DNA from: Prunella strophiata
Lineage: Eukaryota > Chordata > Aves > Passeriformes > Prunellidae
Reading direction: 5' to 3'
DNA: 64,000 nucleotides
NCBI GenBank assembly: GCA_036583965.1
Contig: JAZBQD010000033.1
Coordinates: 19,801,446-19,865,445 of the forward strand
Made by a program: the position numbers and the translations under genes. Each line of letters begins with the position of its first letter. The stretch's first letter is position 1. The notes under the pieces were generated by a model. The model was not told where the DNA came from. It worked only from the letters and a program-made list of their open reading frames with translations, and ran no database searches. Of the stretch, positions 24,362 through 36,375 are shown piece after piece.

Positions 24362-24632
24362 GGATGGATGGGATACACAGGTGGTCTGCTCCAAAATGGA
24401 ACCAAACCAGGCAGGGATGGATGGGACACACAGGTGGTCTGCTCCAAAATGGGCACAAACAGGCAGGGATGGATGGGACACACAGGGTTTGCTCCAAAAT
24501 GGAACCAAACCAGGCAGGGATGGATGGGACACACAGGTGGTCTGCTCCAAAATGGGCACCAAGCCAGGCATGGATGGATGGGACACACAGGTGGTCTGCT
24601 CCAAAATGGGCACAAGCCAGGCAGGGATGGGC
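24362..24632 (+). repeat. 52-bp tandem array, about 5 copies
   Basis: Direct repeats starting at about 24362, 24414, 24466, 24518 and 24569, with a partial copy from about 24622. Each contains 'ggatggatgggacacacagg', 'tggtctgctccaaaatgg' and 'aaccaggcagg'. Copies differ by small indels (the third has 'gggtttgctcc') and by an alternation between 'ggaacc' and 'gggcac'. Open frames on both strands through this block are repeat artefacts. Confidence 0.95.
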
Positions 24633-27600
24633 CCTTGGATTTGTCCTCACTCCCAGTCTAGGGGCTTGGAGTGGCTGTACCTCTGTTTGCAGTTCAGAAC
24701 CATCCACTCCCTTTAGGGTTAAATTTGGGGTTTCCAGAGGATCCTGCATAAAACACATGTAATTGTCATCCCCAGCCTTTTCCAGTTATTTTAATAGTGC
24801 CTCTGAGCACCCTGATTTGAGTAAATCTGCTCCACATTCAGCAGCACCATCCACACACAGGCAGAGTAAATAAAACCATTCAAAACCAGACTCCTCAAAT
24901 AGAATAACAAAAGAATATTAGTATATGTCTTAAAGTTTTCTTTAGCTTTTTGTGTTGTGCTGAAGGGGTGAATGGTAAAGTTGAAATGTTTTAAAATCAA
25001 AATAAATGTGGAGCCTTTTGTAGGAAGTTGAAATAAGTGAACTTGGAGAACAGGTTGCAGCCTTCCAGGTATGCATGGATCAGCCTTGAAACATCCTGCT
25101 GTGTGTTCATCCACGGGAGAATAGTTCTGGTTGTGCTGGACTCCATTTTAATTTGGGTCCTGGGATTTGGGGATTCTGTAACTCTCAGCAGGGAATGGAT
25201 TTCACAGAGTGCTTATCCTGTGGGGGTAAGGGATATTTAATCCCTGTGTGTTGCTGTCTTTAACAGTGAGGTTGCAGTCTTATTTACAGACCCATCTTGT
25301 GCAGGAGTTTCCTGTTTTGCTGCTTACACCTTTGGTACCTTGTACCCACCTCAGCACATTGCTGTAGAAAACAAGATGTGGATTCTGCCTCCTGCTATAA
25401 TTCTGTGGTTTAACTCCCATGTAAGAGAGCTGATGCTGATTGTTGGAAGGAGGAAAATGTAAGCTGGGATTTTTTTAAAGAACTTACTCTTAAGAACACA
25501 TGTATATAGAAAATCTTATGTTCTTATGTACTGAAAATGTGTGTTAAACTGTTATACACCAGTTCTTCAATGCTGGAGTAAGTTTCCACATGAAACCTTA
25601 CATATAACAGCTCTGTCAGTGTTCTTGTAATATATGTATGCCAAAGATCTTTGTCATTGAAAGGATCTTTTTTTAAGATAAAAATATATTTTTCATCTGT
25701 AAGTGTAGAAAGCCTGGTTGTTGCTGTTCTAAGAAAAGCTGAACAGTGTCACACTACTTGGATTAGTGAAAGCAGTTTTTTCAGCTGCTGCACTGAATAG
25801 AACATATGTTACTGGAGCATTGTTTTAAGTAACAGGATTTGCCTTGCTGTAAATCTCTCATGCTGTATCTGGGTAATTTCATTCTTTGTACTTTGCTATT
25901 TTGCCTCTTTCATCAGCTGCAAATCCAATATGTATAACTGGCACTGCTCAGCTTTGGGTTTGCCGTGGTTATTGCTCTGTGAGATTATAAATGTGCCTGA
26001 GTTCTGTAATGGAAGTTGCAGTTTCTTGAGGATTTCTGGGACCTGAGTTAATGATGTGGGACATACAGAAAAGATGTGGTGAATATATCCACTCTCTGAT
26101 TTAATCGGAAAGATATTTTTCTTCTCTCATATCTCTTTGCTCTTAATTTCTGGGTTTGGACTGTGTGGGGCTTTTTCCACAGATTTTGACAGCTCCCAGT
26201 AAACACAACTGGCACAGGTGCATCTTATGAGTCCTGTGAATTATTCTACATCACCCTGCACCATAGATGGGGTTCTAGTAAGACTTAAAGGAAATTTTTC
26301 TAATTACAAGTATCTACATATTAATAGTCTTAATTAAAATCACCCTAGTTCCAGCTAACCCAGGGCTGGAGCAAACTGTGCAGGGATGCAGAAGGATCCC
26401 TCCTGCCTGTTTGTGTAGGCTGGTACTGCATTTTCATGAAACCAAAAAAAGTTTATAATAATTATTTATAATTCTCTGTAATGCTAATCAGTGTTGTGTT
26501 CTAGGATGGGACAAAATAATGGCTGTTCCTTGTTTAGTATGCTGGGCCTGTGGTGGTTCCATTCTCCCAGGAGATGATAATTATTTACAGGCCCTTTGAT
26601 GGAGGAGAGGTCAGTGAGAGTGTGCCTGATGATTCCATTGAAAAATCCAGCTGTGGGCACTTGAGCTGGGACTACACAAAGGGAAGCATTATTCCAAACA
26701 AGAACTCCCAGTCTGCATTTCTGCTGCGCCGTGTACAAATGCTGCTATTAAATCATTTTGATGACAACCACATTTGATGAATCCTGGAACAAAATTCACT
26801 GGTCTGTACTCTGGACTGTGTGTGCTGCTCATTTTGAACTGCAGCTTTCATTGAGCATCCTTGTAGCTGGTGAAAATATCTTTCATTCCTGTGAAGAGGA
26901 AATGGAATTCTAGAATGCTTTTAGCCAGGTTCTGACTATTGCACGGAAGGGGAGGCAGGAATGGGAGGAGGGAGATGCCAGCAGAGCAGCTTTGCAGCAT
27001 ATGGCTGGGCTGGGTGTGATGTGTGGGTGAGTTTTTTGACTCTCAGACTCTGTGCAAAGTAATTACACTGGTGTTTACCTGCCAGGAGCTGTCCTGTTGC
27101 CTCTCTGGGATTTGGTGTCCCAAAGAGCCATCTTGTGCCCAGGGAATGAAGGGAGGAGTTGTGCTTCTCCTGCAGAGTGTGCTGGTCTCTGCTGTGAACT
27201 GGAAGGTTGTTATGGATGCAGCCGTAAAAGCAATGGCAGCATTTAATGTTGTGGGGTCACTATGCAAAAGAGTGTGTGCCAGGAAATTAATTAATAATAA
27301 CAACACTGTGAAAAAACCTGAATATTGTCTGTGTGCCACCACAGCCTCTGTGTGCTGTGCTTGGCTGCAGAGTGCTGGACATACAGTGGGGTGAAGTGAA
27401 TAGGAAAAAAGAGAAGGTTTCTCAGTGCTGCTTCAAAAGCCAAAATCATACTGCCCTGTGTATTTTGGGTAAGGAGCAGCAGGAATTTGTCCTTGGAAAT
27501 GGGAATGTGTCATGTGCTTAATCACCTTGAAGTGGCCACAGCCACAGACAGCTGCAGTCAAACCTGGGCTGGGACAATGGGAGCTGCCCTGAAAAGCTTC

Positions 27601-30090
27601 CTGCTGCTTCCTTTGCATTCCAAAAAGCTGTCCTGTGGCCTGGGTCAGGGTTTTCATTCTGGAAGCCCTTCTAGCAGGTTAATAAACTTCTTAATTAGCA
27701 AGCATTTAGCTGGAGTTGATGTGAGTCTGTATTATTATGACTTTTACTGTTCATCACCTCTTTGGGTATCCCTTGATTATATTTCAAATGTTGTTCCTCA
27801 TGAAAGTAATGGTTGGATTTATTAAACAAGAACAGGACAGACTTTATTAGTTTCTAACTACAGATTTCTAATGTCAGCTGTTGCCATAACTCTGGATTGA
27901 CTTGAGAAAGAAAATTTCAACTTGTAGAATAACGTTACTCTTCAACAGGATAAAACACTGGGAAATGCAAATATTCCTTTTGATAGGTCCAATCAAACAA
28001 ACCATTCTTGGCTACCTCAGCTGACATGGAGGGAATGGGCTGAAACAGGGGATGGATTTGCCTGCCCCTCCTGCTGTTCCCAAGCTGATTTCAGAAGTTG
28101 GGTGCACACAGGACAGAAGCCTGTGCTGGGGTTATTTTTTTCACATACTCATTGCAACGTGCACTTTATGGAAAAATGTGCCAGAAGAAAGGGAAGGATC
28201 CTGGCAGATGGAGGGGAACAGATTGTTGTTCCAGACCAGAGGAGGAATGGTGAATGGAGTCGTGGCTCTGGGAGAGGGCAGCAGCAAAGGGCAGGGAAGG
28301 TCCTGAGCAGCTCCTCTCATCAGCCACATCATTAACTCCAGAAAGGCTCCTTCCAGCTGTGCTCCTGCTCCCATTCCTCTCAGTCTCAGGGTTTCTGTTT
28401 GGAAGCTCTTGTAGGAAGAAGCTCTCACACAGTGATGGTTTAATAATTCTGCTGAAAATTCAACAGCAGCAGAATAAGCAGGGGTGGGTGGACGTCCTGT
28501 GCCACCACAGTGTCCTGGGCAGGGAGAGGGGACAAGCTGCCTCCGGGCTCCCAGTCCTGCCAGGAGCATCTGCATTGTGAGAGCACAGGATAACCTGTTA
28601 GAGAAAAAGCAATTCCAGGTTAATGGCCTCGTGTTCTGCTCTCCTAGGTTGTTTAAAAACCAATATTGAGAAAATTGTCTGCTGAGTTTGGGAGGCTTGT
28701 TGGGGATTGCAAGAGAAAATGAAAGAAAAAATAAAAATGGTTGTGGCTTTATGTGATGACCAGTAGTCAATTTCATTTTATTTGTACATCTGAGCAAGGC
28801 TCTAAAACCGGAAGATTAAAAAGAATTGTCATTTCTGTTTGCTGATGGACAGGAAAGTGCTGTTAAAATGAGTGGATTCTAATGGCAAACATAATGGGAT
28901 TTACAGAGGGGTGAGAGGCACAGCCACAGCTGCCTGGGGGCTGTGTGCTCTGCTAGGAGCTGGGGCTCTCCTGTTCTGTGGGGGAATGAGATGTCAAAGG
29001 TTTGGGTCAGATTTGGCTCTGGTTTTATTGAACAGACTCATCTGCTCTGCCAAGAACCTCGTGCAGGGATTCACAAGGGGAGAGCTGGAAGGAACTTGGC
29101 CTGGAAGTGGGAAATGGCCAAACTCCCACAGTGCACTGGGATGTTGCAGCAATGGGCCAGAAACTGAAATTACCAGCAGCAGCATTTGTCAGCTCAGCCA
29201 TTTGTCTTGTGTTGGTGCTGAAGTACCTGGGCTGTCCTTGTAATCCTAAATCATCTTTGGAAAACAGCAGCTACAGATGTGGAAAGTAATCTTCACAGGG
29301 CTGAGTATCTGTGAGACTGTGAACAGGAGAAGTGATTAATTCTCCTCCAAATGATTGAATGGATTTCTTCTGATGTCTTTAGGTGTTAAAAATTACTAAA
29401 TGAATTCTAGCTTGAATGCAAACTTCTGTTGAAGGCTGATTGCAACATATAGCTATGAAGTTTAAAAATTAATTAAAACTCCAATGAACCAAAAAAAAAA
29501 AAAAAGGGATTGGAACTGTAGACATTCTCTGGTATATTGCAGAGGGGTAAATGATTTTAAGTGCTGTTTTGGCAGGTGATTGAAGGCACAAAATGCCTCA
29601 TATGAATCTTAAATTGCATTGGCAGATTTACCCCATTGCTTTGGGTAGAACAGTATTAGTCAGGGGCTGTAAAGCCTGAGCCTCATCATTGTCAGGCTGA
29701 TATGAGTCAGTGAGATCTGGAGGAACCCAAACAGAGTTAAGCTATTCCTGAATTTTAAAGTTCAGAGCAGAGCCCAGCCCTCGTGTTTCCTCTGTCTGTG
29801 GGGGGACAAGGATCCTGTCTGAGGATCCAGCCTGCTGTGTTGGACAGCAGTGACCTGGTGGCCCCTCAGTGCCAGCCTGCAGCTGAGCCCTGTCACCCGT
29901 GTCACCCCCAGCACCCTGTGGCATGTAGGGACCTCCTCCCCACCCATGGGCAGGTCCCATGCTGCTCTCACAGGGACAGCACTGCCACATTCCTGCTGCA
30001 CCTTGGAGCTCGGGGCAGGTGAGCTCCTGACCCAGGGCTGTGCCACAGGAGTGTGCAAACCACAACCAGAGCACTGGCAGAGCTTCCTTC
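24633..30090. other. single-copy non-coding DNA, no gene seen
   Basis: A long stretch without recognisable transposons or exons. AT-rich at 25240-26480, with a pure A15 run at 29491-29505. It includes the longest non-repeat open frame of the window (minus strand, 28141-28797), which I do not recognise. Confidence 0.45.
30086..30090. repeat. target-site duplication, left copy
   Basis: CCTTC directly before the LTR. The identical pentamer follows the LTR at 30646-30650. Confidence 0.8.
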
Positions 30091-30645
30091 TGTGATAATT
30101 CACTCAGTGGGGAACTTTGGAAGGAATTTGAGACAGCACCTCTGAATTGATTTAGATCATGTGGTTTATTTTCTTATCTTCTGCATAGGCAGGAAGGGGG
30201 AGTTTGGCTCACATCTTCACTGCATGGTTCAGAAGATCTCAATACCCTCAGTTACAAGACCTTTTAAGGACTTATTGACCAATAAAACACTGCTAACAAA
30301 GATATTTATGTTTTTAACCCAGTCCTTAAATATTTAATCTTATAGATCCATACTACAATATAAACTTTCTTAACCAATCATGTTATAACACAAACCTACA
30401 GTACTGCATTCTAAACTCCTTATTTGCCTCTGTAACTACTTTATTTTTTCTATCTCTTTAACTATAAAACTAAGCTTTCCTTTACTTGATGTATCTCTAC
30501 TTCAAACTATAAATCCACATTCTCTCTTCTAGCACCTAAATTTAGAAACCTATTCCAAGATCTCAAATCAAATCCTGTGTTTAATTCTAAGCTTTAGTTC
30601 ACAAACCCAGAATTCTATGAGTTCCTTACATTTCAGATTCCAACA
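30091..30645 (-). mobile_element. solo LTR of an endogenous retrovirus, ERVL-like
   Basis: A 555-bp block begins TGTGATAATT and ends TTCCAACA on the plus strand, giving TG...CA termini. It is flanked by a perfect 5-bp direct repeat, CCTTC, at 30086-30090 and 30646-30650. The composition is unusual, with very little G on the plus strand between about 30240 and 30640. An AATAAA polyadenylation signal on the minus strand (30170-30165), 74 bp from one end, sets the orientation as antisense. A 5-bp duplication is typical of class III (ERVL) elements. No internal retroviral sequence is present, so it is a solo LTR left by recombination. The intact ends suggest moderate age. Confidence 0.85.
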
Positions 30646-30650
30646 CCTTC
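30646..30650. repeat. target-site duplication, right copy
   Basis: CCTTC directly after the LTR, matching 30086-30090. Confidence 0.8.
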
Positions 30651-33600
30651 TTTACTGTCCAGGTTCTTTTGGAGCCCAGGAAGGTCAGAGTAGGACAGAT
30701 TCATTCAGGGAGCCTTGAAGGCAGAATGGCTTTAGAAGAGCCAGGAGCAAGCTCTGTTCAAAAAGCTTTGTTGAGCAGAGCTGAATCCAGAAATTCCTTC
30801 ATATTATTTCATATTTCACTGGTTAATTCTCTAAAGAAAGAGACATCTATGTGGAAAAAGAACAGTGGTGGGAATGGAATCTGGAACACTCTCCTACTGA
30901 TTTCCTCCATTTCCTTCTTTTGCTTCTGCTGGAAAAACCAGGTATCCCAAGGCAGGAGCAGGTTCCTCCATGGGAGCAGCTCCCCTGCCCAGTGTGAGAC
31001 TCGTGCCCTGCACTCACAGCCTGCTGCCCCAGGACTGAGAGGAGCAGCTCGTGTGGAACACTGTGTGGTTTTCCTGTCAGAAAATCCAGCTTTGGCATGT
31101 CCTGCCTGCTTTGATATGGCCCATCAATGTTTTCAGTGTTGTTCTTCATCTTTGGTTTGCAATTTTTTGTCTTCCCAAGGGGTTTGAAGCTGCCCCCATG
31201 TGTACCTGTGCCCTGTGAGGTGTTGGCAGGGGAGGTGCCTTGTGTCTGGATTGAGCTGCATCTCCAAAAGCTCAAGTACATCACAGGAATTACCACCTTT
31301 AAACAGAAAATCCAACTGATCCTGACCATGCAGTTGCTGACACAGTGTTGGCAGCAGGAATCAGAACAGGCTGACCTTGTCTTTTTTCCTAAGGATTAGT
31401 AACTTACTCCTTCCTGAACAAAGCCTGACTTCTTTTTGCTTAACCACTCTGTTTGATCTCATAAGAAAGTGACCTCACAGGGTTCACTTTAGGCCTCAGG
31501 GATGCAGAAGAATCAAAACCAATCTTCTGAGACTTCTGTCAAAACACCAAGAGAAAGATGGGGGGTTAAAAAGTGCATTTGTGTACACGAACACACACAC
31601 CCCCTCTGTTAACTGTCAGGTTGGATGCTCACAAGTTAAATGAGGATTTTCAATTTAACAGCTCCCTCTTCCACTCAAAGAGCTAGGAGATATTGATTAT
31701 TTTTTTATGATTTCCTAGAAGAATGCAGTGTCCTGAGAAATTTGATTAGGTGGATTTATCATGGAGGACTTGCTGTGCTGAGCCTTGTTTAATGTTTCCT
31801 GGCACAAACACCAGGAACACAGGGACCTGTGCTGTGTGGTGCTTAAAGATTTTCCAAGCTTTCCTTCAGAGGTGGCCCCTTGTCTGATTTTGTGACTCCT
31901 CTTTGTTTTAGTGAAACAATACCAATCCAGTGATCTGGGGTGCAGAATATCTTTGTGCTGTAAAGGATGTTTTTGTTTTCTTTCTGCGCTTTGAACAAAT
32001 GAACGGATTTGAACAATTGAACTGCTATTGCACAGTTCTGAATATTGCTTAAAACGTGGGTGAAACTTGGGTTCTTTCACATTTTCAAGTGGTTTATTTT
32101 GCAATATGTTTTTCATTGCTGGGCTTGAAGAAAGCTTTGTGTCCATGTCCATTGCACTCTCCCTCCTCATTCAGAGCACTGTGCATTAATTCCATGAACA
32201 GAGAACAGCCTGACTGGTGCAGAGTAAGATGCAAGCCTAAAGCTTCATTTCCATAGGGATTTTAACCCTCAGTGTTTCAGCTTTTGCCTTCCTTCCACGT
32301 GGCAAGGCAAACCCCAAGCCTTAAATTGGCATTTGATCTTAATCCTGCAACAAACCTTTGATTGACTCTTCACTGCAACAGCTCCTCACCGTCATTTTGG
32401 TGTGTGCATTTAAACCCTGGGACTGTTCCCCTGTGTCCCCCCGGGATCCAGAACTGACAGCTGAGCCTCAAATTTCAGTCACCTTTCTCGTGAGTTTCCA
32501 ATATTCTGTCTGTCAGCACCTGCCTTCCCCTCAAGAGCCCCTTTCTCAACAGCTGGTGGTTTGACTTTGTGTTTTTCCTTGTGTCGTAGGTCTTTAAATA
32601 CTCTGCACCAGTTTTGCTGTCCAGCTCCATTGTACCATTCCCAGCTAGCTGTCCCTGCCACACACTCAGAGTACAGGTAAGAGTAGACATGCTCCACCCA
32701 CTGCTGCTGTTTGGAGGGAGATCTGGTGTTGCCATTTGACACGAGACAAGCAATAGTTGGTTAAGTTTTAAAAGGAAAAAAAAAAAATATTGGAATAAAT
32801 ATCCAATATTTTTGACGTCTTGTAGGGTAGCTGTGAATAGAACCATCACTGCAGTGAGTCCTTCTTTCAGGCACTCTGGAATTACTCAGTAAAATGAGTA
32901 AAATGTGCTTTAAGAGGCACATCCCCCTGGGCTTGCAAAGCTAGGGAGAAGGGAGGTGCAGGCTGAGCTCTCACGTGACAAATATGCTGAAATATTTGCA
33001 TAATTTATGGAGGATATTGATATTGTGCCGAGCAACACTTTTTTTTTCACCCCTGCCTACTCCATGCCAGTAGCTGAGGAATTCATCCATGTGTTTCACC
33101 CTCTGAAGGTTAAAGGCATGGACCTGCCCAGGGCTCAGCACTGCCTTGGATTTGAGTGAAATTAGGGGGCTCTGAACACATCCAGGCCCTCAATGCCAAG
33201 CAGAGTCTGCCCTGAGTACATCAAAAATACACATTTTCCAGCTCACAATGCTTCTTGTAACATAGATGCCTTTACTATCCATGTGTTCTCTTTGATCCAG
33301 CAATTACATCCCACAGTACAATTTATTGTCAATGCCAGTGTTTATTGTAACATCTTAGAGAAGCATCAGAGGGCAGCTAATCTAAGTCATTGGAAATGTG
33401 AAAACTGTTTTAAAACTGTGCATGCCATGGAAAATATTGTCTTGAATTTTTACTTCTGCTGTTAGCAATCGACTTAGTGATAATTGCCAGCTCATGAATA
33501 ATATTAATATCAAAATATTGGAAGCCTGGTGCTGAAAAATCAAAATCACTTTGCACGGGTAATAAGGAAAGACAAAAGCAAACAATGAATCCTAAATCTG

Positions 33601-34174
33601 TAAATGCATAAACATATTTCTGGTTTGAATATCTCATCCCCTAGTTACCTCTATCCATGCATGCTTGGATTCACCCTGTTGGTTTGTGTTGCAGCATCTG
33701 TTTGTGTGTTTGGTTTTTTTCTCCCATCAGAGCCCTTCATTTATTTGGTGGTGGTGAGTCCATAGTTGAGTTGTAAGACAGCTCCAATTCCTTTGGTGAG
33801 GAGTAGGGCCTGAAGACTCTTAGACTCCCTGCTTGCTTTTTAGTTTTCCTATGTCCTTAGTTGATAGTGTTTTAATTTTAAGGATCTTCCTGTTGGGATG
33901 TTGATGGGAAAACCAGCTGTTCCTTGAATGTCTCAGTGTCTCACTCCACACAGAGTGTTATCTTTATCAGTGATATTTCTTCTGCAATTAAAGCTTAGAG
34001 CAGCTTAACTTTGTGCTTGAAAAATCTGAATTTCTTCAGGGCTTTTTTGTGCAGTGAAGACAGGATTTCCCTGCTCTGGGGGTGTAAAGCCTGTGCAGTT
34101 TGAGGGCTGTGGGACCTCCAGCTGATGGTTCAGGACCGGGGTGTGGGAAGGAGCTCATCCCTGGCCTTGTTTGC
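30651..34174. other. single-copy non-coding DNA, one weak exon candidate
   Basis: No recognised gene. The 172-codon plus-strand frame at 30669-31187 starts at TTG and shows no domain. Segment 32590-32676 has splice-like borders (see findings). AT-rich parts lie at 33190-33700. Confidence 0.45.
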
Positions 34175-34531
34175 TCTCAAGGAAATTTGGGCTCAGGGGA
34201 GACCTGGTGGCTCTGCACAGCTCCCTGCCAGGAGGGGACATCCAGGGGAGATGGGGCTCTGCTCCAGGGAACAGGGGCAGGAGGAGAGGGAATGGCCCCA
34301 GGCTGGGCCAGGGGAGGGTCTGGGTGGACATCAGGGAAAAATTCTTCACTCAGAGTTGTCAAACCCTGGCCCAGGGTGCCCAGAGCAGCTGTGGCTGCCC
34401 CTGGATCCCTGGAAGTGTCCAAGGCCAGGCTGGACAGGGCTTGGAGGGACAGTGGGAGGTGTCCCTGCCCATCCCTGTCCCTGCCCATGGTTTAAGGTCC
34501 TTCCAACCCAGACCAGTCTGCGGTTCTGTGA
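34175..34531 (+). mobile_element. CR1 LINE fragment, 3' end, sense
   Basis: Sense CR1: 'ctcaggggagacctggtgg', 'ctctgcacagctccctgcc', 'ggacatcagggaaaaattc', 'ggcccagggtgcccagagc', 'agctgtggctgcccctgg', then 'ggtttaaggtccttccaacc' and 'ggttctgtga'. The 164-170 codon open frames across it are accidental readings of the CR1 sequence. Confidence 0.95.
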
Positions 34532-36121
34532 ACAGGGAGAATGTGGAAAAGCTGCAGCCAGTCTCTCCCAGGGACAAAAGGCAACCAAAACAAACTGCAG
34601 TAAGGAAAATTCCAATTAGATACAAGGGAGGGAGAGAGGGAATTTCACCATGACCTTGGTCAAACATTGGAACAGAGGCCAGCAGAGGACGTGGGGTCTC
34701 TGTCCTCAGCCATGCTCAGGTCAGTGGGACACCACTGGCTGTACCTGCTCTGAGCAAGGACTGCACTGTCCACACCTCCACAAATTATCCTTCATCCCAT
34801 GGCAGACTGTTCTTGGGAAGGATAAAAAGAGCTGCAAAACAGAATATTTTAGTCTATAGAATTTATTTTCAAGTTACCCAACAATGTTAATGCTGTCCCT
34901 GCTCTCAGATGTGCTGCTGTGCTGGAGCCAGGCTGTTACCATCATCCTCATGGCAGGAACTGGTTTGGTTTGCCCATAATTTCAATTTTTGAAGTTGTTA
35001 TATCCCAAAGTGTCATCCCCACAGCCGTAATCTCTGAGTCAAGTGCAAATGATGCACCTGTTTTTGTGCAGGACCTGTACATGGGGATCCCATTGCTGTG
35101 AATGAAAATGAGCTGCTAGAGCTCTAACAGGATTGGGCTTTTGCATTTCTACATACACATGATGGTATTAAATTTAGCTTTTGGTCTTCCCATTTATCAA
35201 TTTATAAATAGAAATCGTTAGAAACAAAACTAACAGACGTGGAGGCTTTGGTCTGGCTGCAGTTTTGAGGCTTTATTTAGAAAATACACAGAGGGATTAA
35301 TTTCGTAGCCCAGAATTAAAAATTAAATTTGCTCTGAAAGAAGCAATTAATGAATGCACTACAGTGAAATCTGGAGCATCTCTGATTTGCTGTTAGCTAA
35401 TTGCTGGATGTTTTATTCACTCCAGCAGTTTTATTTCTAGTCGAGACGATCTTTGGCATCTGTTTTGAATCGTTAATAGGGAAATAATGCATTTTTAATA
35501 ACTGCAGCTATTGCAGTAATCCCTCACTCATTTTACAATGCTCAAAAGAGACAGAAATAATACAAGTTATCTTGCATTCTCCTATTGCAAGGGAAGTCTT
35601 GGGAAGCCTGAGCATGTCGTGTCCTTCCAGCTAGATACTTGTCTGGGTTCCAGTTAGCCCATATGCCTCCTCTGCTTGCTCTTTTTGGGTTATTTCTGTT
35701 TGGGAATTAAAAAATAGACCAGCAATGTCTGTAGCTTGGCTTCTCTGACTCCATTCCCCTTCTTGCCTCCAGAGTAGAGCCTTGAAAACAAGGGCCTCTG
35801 GCTGGAAGCTGCAGGTTCCAGGAGCTGCTCTGGGTTTGTTAGAGATCATTGGAATGCAGATTTTATATCTGGTGTGAAGAGCAAAGGCAAGGAAGTGTGG
35901 AATGCCCCAGAAAGGCTTCCAAAATAGAAATCCAGGTAGTCCTGTACTTCAGCTGCTGAGCCTCTGGCTTGAACCAGCTGCATCATCATCTCAGAGGCCT
36001 CACAGCTGGAACTGAGCAAAGCCCACAGCTGAAATGGCATCTGCAGAAAGGGAATTGGATCAGCTCTGTGTCCTGTCTGAGGAAGTTGGTTCCCAGCATT
36101 TTCTAAACACGCTTTCTATGG
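34532..36121. other. single-copy DNA, possibly conserved non-coding
   Basis: No gene. Between about 35200 and 35600 the sequence is AT-rich with many TAATTR-type homeodomain cores and no simple repeat, the usual look of vertebrate conserved non-coding elements. That is an impression, not a measurement. Confidence 0.35.
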
Positions 36122-36375
36122 CTTTAAACTGACAGAGAGTAGATTTAGAATAGATATGGGCAGGAAATTCCTGGCTGGGAGGGTGGGCAGGCCCTGGCAC
36201 AGGGTGCCCAGAGCAGCTGTGGCTGCCCCTGGATCCCTGGCAGTGTCCAAGGCCAGGCTGGACAGGGCTGGGAGCAGCCTGGCACAGTGGAAGGTGTCCC
36301 TGCCATGGCAGGGGTGGCACTGGATGGGCTTTGAGGTTCCTTCCCACCCAAATCAGTCTGGGATTCTGTGACACA
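36122..36375 (+). mobile_element. CR1 LINE fragment, 3' end, sense
   Basis: Starts 'taaactgacagagagtagat', continues 'ggtgggcaggccctggcac', 'agggtgcccagagcagctg', 'tggacagggctgggagcagc', and ends 'ggctttgaggttccttccc' and 'gggattctgtgac'. About 250 bp, 5'-truncated. Confidence 0.94.

Noticed and set aside
27052..27246. Cysteine-rich small peptide resembling a secreted defence peptide
   Set aside because: The start codon is GTG, there is no signal peptide, and the cysteine spacing matches no family I know.
34125..34653. Open frames of 131 to 170 codons on the plus strand
   Set aside because: They lie over a CR1 3' untranslated region and encode nothing related to its reverse transcriptase.
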